A stretch of DNA of 20,267 bases from Hermodarchaeum sp048885185 (lineage in GTDB: Archaea; Asgardarchaeota; Hermodarchaeia; Hermodarchaeales; Hermodarchaeaceae), in contig JBHLQC010000015.1 of NCBI GenBank assembly GCA_048885185.1, positions 1 through 20,267 on the forward strand, given 5' to 3'. Both the position numbers and the translations under genes were made by a program. Of the stretch, positions 13,246 to 20,267 are shown piece after piece (within the stretch, counting starts at the first letter, position 1; every line of letters begins with the position of its first letter). Under the pieces are notes generated by a model. The model ran no database searches, was not told the origin of the DNA, and saw only the letters and a program-made list of their open reading frames with translations.

Positions 13246-14460
13246 CTAGCGTTTCTTCTTTGGTTTTGAGGGGGCCATAAAAAGATCAAGCGAACCCGTT
13301 CCTAACGGAATTGATTGCCCGAGTATTACATTCTCTGTGATACCGCGTAAATGATCTTCCTCACCAATTATGCTCGCTTGTATGAGGTGCCGAACCGTGA
13401 CCTCAAAAGCAGCACGGGCAAGAACGCTCGATTGTTCCCCACTAATGCCGTGTCGACCTATTTGACGGATTTCGCCGGTAGCAGTCATAAGATCGGCAAC
13501 GAGCATGATGTGACGAATATCGACGTCAAGGCCTTGTTCGTCTAGGACACTTTTTGCTTCATCAATGATGATTTGTCGCGCAGCTTCGACTCCCAGGGTT
13601 TCAGCGATTTCATGTATATGGTTCGAGACGGTTCGAGTTGTATCAACACCTTTTGTGCGTAAAACACCCTTCAGATTTGTCCCTTCAGTATAAAGAACTA
13701 ATTCCTTTCCTTCTTTCTTAATTAAGACGCGTTTTACGCCATCTTGTCCTTTAATGAGTGCATTTCGGACCTTGTCGAAGGTTTTCTGAAGTTTGGCCAT
13801 ATGGACAGCTTCTTCACCTTCTTTGAGCTCAGGAGTCACAATGATTCGATTCCCATCACGAGTAACTTCACCCAACGTTGGACGGGTATTTTCTAGTCTT
13901 TCAGCAACCAGTTCAGCAGTTGCGCCCTTGTTTTCCATAAGATCAGAATCCAATTGAACAACAATGCCTCCCTCTGCAAGATCGATTTCAACACTTTGAG
14001 CAATGCGTTCGACACGGGTTTGCTCAATGCCTTGAGCAACCTCTCGAGCGAATTTTTCATCGGTTCGATGTTCTTCATCGAGGAATACATTCATTGTGGG
14101 TGTTGAGGGATTTCGTCGGGCATCTACAATTTCAATAAGACGCGGAAGACCAAGGGTGACGTTGAATTCAGCAACACCTGCAAAGTGAAAGGTTTTCAAC
14201 GTCATCTGTGTTCCTGGTTCACCAATAGATTGGGCAGCTACGGCGCCTACGGCTTCACCGGGTTCAACCAAGGAATAGTCATACGCAATTTCAACTTCTT
14301 TGATAATTTTGTTGAGTTGTGCTTGGGTGAGTCTATGCTCCACAAGCCGTTCACGGAGTCCATCAATGACTCGAGGTGGTAGTAGGCCTTTCTTTCTGAG
14401 TTGAACCAATTTTCGTTCAATTTGCTTTTTTGTCACACGTTGTTTGCTGCTCACAGACAT
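13246..14460 (-). CDS. rpoA2: DNA-directed RNA polymerase subunit A'' (RpoA2)
   Basis: C-terminal part of the largest RNA polymerase subunit, carrying part of the active-site cleft and the jaw. About 404 residues, normal for archaea. The conserved stretch EPGEAVGAVAAQSIGEPG followed by TQMTLKTFHFAG (about residues 66-95) includes trigger-loop residues. The family end REITENVILGQSIPLGTGSLDL is recognisable with slight variation. The frame opens at a GTG (14463) followed at once by ATG (14460). GAGGAG lies 5 nt from the ATG, so I prefer it; it overlaps the rpoA1 stop as TGATG. The very C-terminus is basic (SKPKKKR). Confidence 0.97.
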   Translation of the reverse strand: MSVSSKQRVTKKQIERKLVQLRKKGLLPPRVIDGLRERLVEHRLTQAQLNKIIKEVEIAYDYSLVEPGEAVGAVAAQSIGEPGTQMTLKTFHFAGVAEFNVTLGLPRLIEIVDARRNPSTPTMNVFLDEEHRTDEKFAREVAQGIEQTRVERIAQSVEIDLAEGGIVVQLDSDLMENKGATAELVAERLENTRPTLGEVTRDGNRIIVTPELKEGEEAVHMAKLQKTFDKVRNALIKGQDGVKRVLIKKEGKELVLYTEGTNLKGVLRTKGVDTTRTVSNHIHEIAETLGVEAARQIIIDEAKSVLDEQGLDVDIRHIMLVADLMTATGEIRQIGRHGISGEQSSVLARAAFEVTVRHLIQASIIGEEDHLRGITENVILGQSIPLGTGSLDLFMAPSKPKKKR

Positions 14461-17108
14461 CACTTCTCCTCACTGAGGACACGTTCAATAAGCACATCAA
14501 GATTGACCGCTTTCCCGTGATCGCTTCGAGCTGGGTCCACGCCATCTTCGCCGTATTTGAATTGAATGATTTCTCCGGTTGAATTTCGGACAGTGCCGTC
14601 ATATTCAACCTTAACATCTTGGAGGGCGTTGATAAGACGGCGTTGCATATATCCACTCGTACTTGTTCTGACGGCTGTGTCGACTAAGCCTTCTCGACCA
14701 CCCATAGCATGGAAGAAGAATTCGATGGGGTTCAATCCTTTTCGATAGCTAGCAACCACGAATCCTCGAGCTTGAGGTGATAAATCACCTTGAGTGAAAT
14801 GAGGGAGGGTTCGCTTTCGGTAACCCCGCGATATGCGTTGTCCTCTGACGGCTTGTTGTCCTACACTGGCAGCCATCTGTGCAAGATTGAGTGGATTTCC
14901 TTTGGCACCAGTACCGGTCATGATGACTGCGTGTTTATCTAAACCAAGATGTTTACCGGCAACTTCTCCGGCTTTATCACGAGCTCGGGCAAGGATTTCT
15001 ATCATTTTCATTTCAAAGGTTTCTTCTAATGACCGCCCAGGAAGTCGCTGAAGTTGGTCTGCCTCATAGATTTGGACTAATTGACTTCCTTCTTCTTCGG
15101 CATCTGAGAGAATCTGTTCAATTTGGCGAATTGCTGTGGGTTCAAGTATGACATCGTCAATTCCCATACTGAAGCCCATATTGGTGATGAGAACCACAAG
15201 TAGGGGGCAGATGGCGTCTAAAAACCGACGAGCCGCTGGATTACCATAGTCTTTGGCTATGCGGTGGAGGACGCTTTCAGGTTGAGCAGCACCTATTGCC
15301 TTCTTATCGATAACTCCGGTGAGAAGCTGGCCATCTCTAATAAGAACGAAGGCATCATATTGGCATTTTTCTTTCAGACAGACATCGCATTTTTGGCAGA
15401 TACGGGCTTTCAGTGATAGATTCAATCCTTTTGGAAGTAGCATGCTGAAAATCTGTTTCCCAGTCCACAACGGTTCAGGTCGTTTCTTAGCGGGTGGGGG
15501 TAAATCGTCGCGATATCCAGCTGAGGCTAGTAATTGGCAAGTCTGACGTTTATTAAACAGTGATCCTGAGCGTGTTAAGAGATAAGAGGATGAAATGTAA
15601 TCTTGAATGCCACCGATAATTGGACCCCCATACCTTGGACTGAGGATTTGTTCTTGGACAAGCATGAGAATTCGTGCTTCTGCACGTGCTTCTTCACTTT
15701 GAGGAACATGAAGATTCATTTCATCGCCATCAAAGTCAGCGTTATATGGTGGGCAGACGACAAGATGTAGCCTAAATGTGCGATATGGCATGACTTTAAC
15801 TTCATGAGCCATTATCGACATCCGGTGAAGTGAGGGTTGACGGTTGAAGAGCACGACATCTCCGGTTCGAAGGTGCCGTTCAATGATGTATCCAGGGGCT
15901 AAACCGTCAGCGTTTGTTTTACGATCTTTTACATAACGAAGATCAATTCGTTTTCCATCAGGGCGAACGACGTAGTTACATCCAGGATAATCTATGGGAC
16001 CTTTCAGCACCAACTCGCGCATGTCCTCGATGTTCCATTCGGTGACACGTTCTGGGACTGTGAGTGTCTTCGCAATCTCTGTGGGTACCCCAACCTCGTT
16101 TATAGAAAGGTTTGGATCTGGTGAAATTACAGTCCGGGCTGAAAAGTCAACGCGTTTTCCTGAGAGATTGCTCCGGAATCGTCCTTCTTTGCCTTTCAAT
16201 CGTTGAGCTAGCGTTCGTAAAGCGCGTCCAGATCGATGGCGGGCAGGGGGGATTCCTGAGACTTCATTGTTGAAATAGGTAGTTACATGGTATTGGAGTA
16301 ATTCCCATAGGTCTTCGACGATGAGTTGGGGAGCACCAGCTTCGATGTTTTCCCTGAGCCGTTGGTTGATTCGAATCACGTCAACAAGTTTGTGAGTCAA
16401 ATCGTCTTCTGATTTTACTCCAGATTCTAAGGTGATTGATGGGCGTACTGCCACAGGGGGAACGGGTTGTACTGTAAGTATCATCCATTCAGGTCGTGTC
16501 ACTCGAGTATCAATACCCATTATGAAGCTGTCTTCCGGAGTAATACGTTCAAGACGATCGCGAATATCAGTAGGAGTAAGGCGGACACTGCCTTCCATTT
16601 TTTCCTCATAAAATGTAGTAGGCTTTTCGAACTTGATTTTGAATTGTTCCGCCTCACAATGCGGACATGTGGTTGCTTTTCCTGCTTCTTTTAGGACCTC
16701 GTCTGAAGTGTCTTGATCAAGACTACCATATTTTTCAAAATGGTCTTCCATTTTTGTCTTGTACTTTGGCCAAGATTCCTCTTTCAATTTTAATCGTGCA
16801 CAACGTCGACAGATTGCTTTGAGGAACTTTTTAATGAGTTTGGCAAAGCTGACATGCACAACAGGGCGAGCTAATTCAATATGACCGAAGTGTCCGGGAC
16901 ATTCTCCTACACGGTTTCCACATGATTTGCAGCGTTGACCGGGTTCAATAGTTCCGAGTTTTGGATCCATTAATCCTGATGAAATGGGGAGACCATCCTC
17001 GTCATAAGTATCAGCGGTTATGACTTGTGTTACACTCATTTTTCGGATAATGTCAGGGGAAAGCAATCCGAACCAAATACTTCCAACTTTTTTGAGTGGG
17101 TGTGAGAT
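14460..17108 (-). CDS. rpoA1: DNA-directed RNA polymerase subunit A' (RpoA1), probable non-canonical start
   Basis: N-terminal part of the largest RNA polymerase subunit, with the catalytic Mg2+ loop. NADFDGD is at residues 442-448 counted from the TTG at 17066. Zinc sites: C46, C49, C56 and H59 (CKSCGNRVGECPGHFGH) and C86, C89, C134 and C137. The first standard start codon is that TTG, but the frame is open further upstream and encodes SHPLKKVGSIWFG, which joins to LLSPDIIRKMSV to give the normal archaeal N-terminus. Between the in-frame stop upstream and this TTG there is no ATG, GTG or TTG. GGAGG (17117-17121) lies 8 nt before an ATC (17106-17108) and 2 nt before an ATA (17112-17114). I therefore place the start at the ATC, giving 882 residues, the usual length. 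Confidence 0.93.
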   Translation of the reverse strand: MSHPLKKVGSIWFGLLSPDIIRKMSVTQVITADTYDEDGLPISSGLMDPKLGTIEPGQRCKSCGNRVGECPGHFGHIELARPVVHVSFAKLIKKFLKAICRRCARLKLKEESWPKYKTKMEDHFEKYGSLDQDTSDEVLKEAGKATTCPHCEAEQFKIKFEKPTTFYEEKMEGSVRLTPTDIRDRLERITPEDSFIMGIDTRVTRPEWMILTVQPVPPVAVRPSITLESGVKSEDDLTHKLVDVIRINQRLRENIEAGAPQLIVEDLWELLQYHVTTYFNNEVSGIPPARHRSGRALRTLAQRLKGKEGRFRSNLSGKRVDFSARTVISPDPNLSINEVGVPTEIAKTLTVPERVTEWNIEDMRELVLKGPIDYPGCNYVVRPDGKRIDLRYVKDRKTNADGLAPGYIIERHLRTGDVVLFNRQPSLHRMSIMAHEVKVMPYRTFRLHLVVCPPYNADFDGDEMNLHVPQSEEARAEARILMLVQEQILSPRYGGPIIGGIQDYISSSYLLTRSGSLFNKRQTCQLLASAGYRDDLPPPAKKRPEPLWTGKQIFSMLLPKGLNLSLKARICQKCDVCLKEKCQYDAFVLIRDGQLLTGVIDKKAIGAAQPESVLHRIAKDYGNPAARRFLDAICPLLVVLITNMGFSMGIDDVILEPTAIRQIEQILSDAEEEGSQLVQIYEADQLQRLPGRSLEETFEMKMIEILARARDKAGEVAGKHLGLDKHAVIMTGTGAKGNPLNLAQMAASVGQQAVRGQRISRGYRKRTLPHFTQGDLSPQARGFVVASYRKGLNPIEFFFHAMGGREGLVDTAVRTSTSGYMQRRLINALQDVKVEYDGTVRNSTGEIIQFKYGEDGVDPARSDHGKAVNLDVLIERVLSEEK

Positions 17109-17116
17109 TGTTATTA

Positions 17117-17121
17117 CCTCC
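17117..17121 (-). promoter_or_regulatory. Shine-Dalgarno site of rpoA1
   Basis: GGAGG within AAAGGAGGTAA on the minus strand, 12 bases after the rpoB stop. Its spacing decides between start candidates: 8 nt to ATC at 17108, 2 nt to ATA at 17114, and about 50 nt to the TTG at 17066. Only the first is an ordinary distance. Confidence 0.75.
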
Positions 17122-17133
17122 TTTTCTAAATCA

Positions 17134-20100
17134 TCATGTTCTATCTGCTAATTTCAGGCGTGGCCAGATACCTAATGAGATGAGTTCCTGAAGGACGAGT
17201 TTGAAAGCATATGACATCTCAACTTTACTAATGGTAGTTGTTTGGGGTGCGCATACGCGACATCGATAACGATCGCGGTTACGGTCATATTCAGCCAACA
17301 TACCGCAGTCTTCGCAGACCATCGCTGTGTATTTATCCGATTCCTCCAAGAGCCTTTCACGTAAGAGAAGCGCAGCTCCGTGACCGATAAGACAGTCCCG
17401 CTCCATTTCGCCGAAGCGTAATCCTCCTTCTCGAGCACGCCCTTCAGTTGGTTGGCGTGTCAGAATTTGGACTGGTCCACGTGCCCTAGCATGCATCTTA
17501 TCGGCAACCAAGTGGTGAAGTTTTTGATAATAAACAACACCAATAAAGAGATCAACATCGTATTTGTGACCGGTTACTCCATTATACATGGTTTCCCGAC
17601 CACTATATTTGAAGCCCAATTCGTGAAGTTCTTGAAACATGTCTTCAAGTTTCTTGCCTGAGAAAGGTGTTGCATCAATTGGTTGACCTTGAAGACAGCC
17701 GATTTTTCCGCTCATTGATTCAAGGATCTGGCCAAGTGTCATTCGACTTGGAAAGGCATGAGCGTTTACTACTAAATCAGGAACCACGCCGGTTTCGGTG
17801 AAAGGCATATCTTCTTGGGGTGCAAGGAGACCGATAACACCTTTCTGACCATGACGGCTGGCAAATTTGTCTCCAAGTTCGGGAATTCGTTCATCACGGA
17901 CTTTTACTTTTACAAGGCGATTCCCATCAATGGTTTCGGTGATAAGGACTTTGTCGATAGTTCCCTGTTCACCGTGACGTAAACTGACAGAGGTCTCTCG
18001 ACGTTTAGGTCCGGGTACTTCGAGTTCAGTATATTCTTCTAGAAATCTAGGCGGACTAGTTCGTCCAATGAGAATTTCGTCGCCACCAACCTGAAATTCG
18101 GGTTCGATAATTCCATCTTCACTGAGTAATCGGTATGCTTCTGACGCCCGGTAACCACGAACCTCGCGACTAGGAATTTCAAATTTGTCCTCTTGTCCGC
18201 CAGGATATTTGCGCTCTTCTGCATCATAACAGCGGAAGAATGAGGATCGAGCAATACCTCTTTCAATAGATGCCTTGTTGATTACTAATGCGTCTTCGAT
18301 ATTATAACCTTGGAATGAGTGGATAGCAACAATGAAGTTTTGACCAGCGGGTCGGCGATGATAGCCTATTACTTCCATTGGTCTTGTTGTGACTATTGGA
18401 CTTTGGACATAGTGGAGGAGATGACTTCGAGTATCAACGCGAAGACTGAAATTAGCGGAATACAGTCCAAGAGCTTGTTTCGCCATCCCTGCTTCGTAGG
18501 TATTTCGAGGTGACTGGTTATGTTCGGCAAATGGAACCAAGCTTGCTGAGATGCCGAGAATGGTTTCTGGGACTAACTCGATATGCGTGTGTTCTGGTGT
18601 TAAATCTGGTAGATCCATGGCGATAAGGGTGTTTTCTTCTTCTTCGGCATCGAGATATTCAATGATGCCAGCTTTTACCAAATCATCCCAGGCTAGTTCA
18701 CGGTTACGAACCCGTTCAACATGTTGCTTCTCAAGGAGGGGAAGGCCATCTTTGACAATTATCAGTGGACGACGAACACGTCCTGCATCTGAATTAATTT
18801 GGACTTCGTTTGTATCAGGATAGAAAGCAAGATTTACTTGATCATTGAGCTCGTTTCTCTGTCGGCGATCACGGAGCCGAGTAACTAATAATTCAGGTTG
18901 ATTATGAGTCCCTACAAACCGTCCATTCAAATAAACATAAGTTCCCGTTTGATCTTTACTGCTTTTCGCACCAATAGGCTGAACTTTCAGCGTAAGAAGA
19001 ACTTCTTCAACCTCTGCTTCATCAGACCCGACGGAGATGTATGACATTAATGCGAGGTTTTTGACAAGACCACAGTTAGGACCTTCAGGGGTTTCATTGG
19101 GGCAGATTTTCCCCCAATGTGTGGGATGGAGGTCACGGGCTTCGAAGTGGGGTTGGCTTCGGCTAAGTGGAGAAACCACGCGCCGAAGATGGCTCATCGA
19201 AGACATGTAATTAACACGATCAAGTAGTTGGCTCACACCTGCTTTTCCGCCAACCCAGTTCCCTGTCGCTAATGCATGTCGTAGTCGTTCGGTTATTACA
19301 TCCGCGCGAACTGCAGTTTTAATATTGGGTTTTCGTCCCCTTGTTGCTGTTCGTTCTAGCTGGTATTTGATGTCACGACAGAGATTCAGAAAGGCCACAC
19401 GGAAAAGACTTGTAAGAAGGTCACCGGCAAGTTTCAACCGTTTATTCGAATAATGATCTTTATCATCCTGTTCACGGCGGTCAACGCTCAATTCTAGGAG
19501 GCGTTGAGTCATTTGCCCGATATAATGGGCTTTTGCGACTGCAGCGCCGTCATCCGTTCCGATGTGAGGAAGCAGATATCTGTTTAGGACTTGTTGTGCA
19601 CGTCGTAAACGATAATCCTTCGTTTGACCCACCGCCACACGCTTCCCAATGTAATCCAAAGCGTTTTCCTGAGTAGCTTTGGAGTCTTTAGGAACTACTA
19701 AAGATTCGGCAGCGTGGAAACTGGGGATTAATTCTTGGCCTAGTTCGGGATCAGTTGTTATCGCTGTGACCACGTCTTTATCAGTGACCAAACCAAGTGC
19801 CCGCATTAATACGACAAGAGGAATCTTTCCTGGAACAGAAGGAAAAGAAACCCGGAAAGTATGATCAGCACGGCGTTCCATCGTCACAGGAGCCCGGAAA
19901 CCACGAGCAGTTGAAAAGACCTTAGCCATATGCGTGCAAGCACTACTACTTGTAGCCTCCTCGATAAGAATCCGATTGGGCGCTAAATCCTCTTGGGTGA
20001 CCAACACGCGTTCAGACCCGTTAATGATGAAATATCCTCCGGGGTCCCGGGGATCTTCACCGGCTTCAACTAGTTCCTCAGGAGTCATTGCTGCAAGTCG

Positions 20101-20267
20101 ACAAAACGCGGATTTGAGCATGATGGGAAGGCGACCCACATATACGCTTGTAGTCTCTTCATCATATTCCATCCCTGTTTTTTCATCGCGATATACAGGC
20201 GTCATTTCAAGATAAATGGGGGACGAATACGTAAGATTCCGGATTCTAGCCTCAGCAGGAGCAATAT
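17134..20267 (-). CDS. rpoB: DNA-directed RNA polymerase subunit B (RpoB), N-terminus beyond window edge
   Basis: Second-largest RNA polymerase subunit. The frame is open to the right edge: the codons before the ATG at 20205 read IAPAEARIRNLTYSSPIYLE, which is RpoB sequence, so that ATG is internal and about 80-100 residues are missing. Seen in order: GGYFIINGSERVLVTQEDLAPNRI, the fork/lobe region, GDKFASRHGQKGVIG (about 17835-17877), RFGEMERDCLIGHGAA, and a C-terminal zinc site CEDCG...CRVC (about 17250-17317). The gene is not split into B' and B'' within the visible part, unlike in methanogens and halophiles. It ends in two consecutive TGA codons (17134-17136 and 17131-17133). rpoA1 follows after about 25 bp. 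Confidence 0.97.
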   Translation of the reverse strand, partial: IAPAEARIRNLTYSSPIYLEMTPVYRDEKTGMEYDEETTSVYVGRLPIMLKSAFCRLAAMTPEELVEAGEDPRDPGGYFIINGSERVLVTQEDLAPNRILIEEATSSSACTHMAKVFSTARGFRAPVTMERRADHTFRVSFPSVPGKIPLVVLMRALGLVTDKDVVTAITTDPELGQELIPSFHAAESLVVPKDSKATQENALDYIGKRVAVGQTKDYRLRRAQQVLNRYLLPHIGTDDGAAVAKAHYIGQMTQRLLELSVDRREQDDKDHYSNKRLKLAGDLLTSLFRVAFLNLCRDIKYQLERTATRGRKPNIKTAVRADVITERLRHALATGNWVGGKAGVSQLLDRVNYMSSMSHLRRVVSPLSRSQPHFEARDLHPTHWGKICPNETPEGPNCGLVKNLALMSYISVGSDEAEVEEVLLTLKVQPIGAKSSKDQTGTYVYLNGRFVGTHNQPELLVTRLRDRRQRNELNDQVNLAFYPDTNEVQINSDAGRVRRPLIIVKDGLPLLEKQHVERVRNRELAWDDLVKAGIIEYLDAEEEENTLIAMDLPDLTPEHTHIELVPETILGISASLVPFAEHNQSPRNTYEAGMAKQALGLYSANFSLRVDTRSHLLHYVQSPIVTTRPMEVIGYHRRPAGQNFIVAIHSFQGYNIEDALVINKASIERGIARSSFFRCYDAEERKYPGGQEDKFEIPSREVRGYRASEAYRLLSEDGIIEPEFQVGGDEILIGRTSPPRFLEEYTELEVPGPKRRETSVSLRHGEQGTIDKVLITETIDGNRLVKVKVRDERIPELGDKFASRHGQKGVIGLLAPQEDMPFTETGVVPDLVVNAHAFPSRMTLGQILESMSGKIGCLQGQPIDATPFSGKKLEDMFQELHELGFKYSGRETMYNGVTGHKYDVDLFIGVVYYQKLHHLVADKMHARARGPVQILTRQPTEGRAREGGLRFGEMERDCLIGHGAALLLRERLLEESDKYTAMVCEDCGMLAEYDRNRDRYRCRVCAPQTTTISKVEMSYAFKLVLQELISLGIWPRLKLADRT

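Noticed and set aside
17064..17066. TTG as the rpoA1 start.
   Set aside because: It would lie inside the conserved FGLLSPD segment and about 50 nt from the Shine-Dalgarno site. It remains the only standard codon, so it is kept as the fallback.
1..20267. CRISPR arrays, rRNA genes, integrases, toxin-antitoxin pairs and a second tRNA.
   Set aside because: I looked for evenly spaced direct repeats, conserved rRNA stretches and other cloverleaf patterns and found none.

Overview
This window is archaeal. It carries archaeal-type ribosomal proteins (L2, L23, L4, L3, S10, S7, S12, L30e), an archaeal NusA made only of KH domains, elongation factor 1A, and RNA polymerase genes in the order B, A', A''. 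The largest RNAP subunit is split into A' and A'', and RpoB is a single unsplit gene as far as visible. EF-1A has the longer insertion after the G3 region (GEFEAGVSAGGQTREH) that is typical of Crenarchaeota/TACK, Asgard archaea and eukaryotes. This points to the TACK/Asgard side of the archaea. A finer placement cannot be made by eye.

Layout. Positions 1-977 (+): the C-terminal two thirds of glycine dehydrogenase subunit 2 (gcvPB), cut by the left edge. Positions 1032-3862 (-): the ribosomal cluster L3-L4-L23-L2, reading leftward and ending head-on against gcvPB. Positions 3968-5287 (-): a TnpB-only transposon of the IS200/IS605 (IS1341) type, inserted just upstream of L3. Positions 5505-5618 (+): an intron-containing tRNA-Ser(UGA) with an encoded CCA. 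Positions 5731-8530 (+): an archease, RtcB RNA ligase and SPOUT RNA methyltransferase cluster. Positions 8555-9073 (-): an unrecognised small membrane protein. Positions 9166-20267 (-): RpoB (cut by the right edge), RpoA', RpoA'', L30e, NusA, S12, S7, EF-1A and S10, the classical archaeal RNAP/str cluster.

How the genes work together. Nearly everything serves transcription, translation or RNA processing. The centre is the notable part: a tRNA gene that needs splicing lies directly upstream of archease and RtcB, the cofactor and ligase that join archaeal tRNA halves after intron removal. The next gene is the SPOUT methyltransferase, which in many archaea sits directly upstream of L3. Here it is separated from L3 and points the other way.

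Points worth a second look. (1) rpoA1 has no ATG, GTG or TTG upstream of its conserved N-terminus, although a strong Shine-Dalgarno site is present; an AUC or AUA start is the simplest reading. (2) TnpB lacks the usual RuvC-II glutamate (VGDL instead of a V-E-D-L type motif), and its 3' end carries a hairpin typical of an omega-RNA/right end that reads directly into the L3 upstream region. (3) The intron tRNA next to its own ligase. (4) The ribosomal superoperon is interrupted at both ends.
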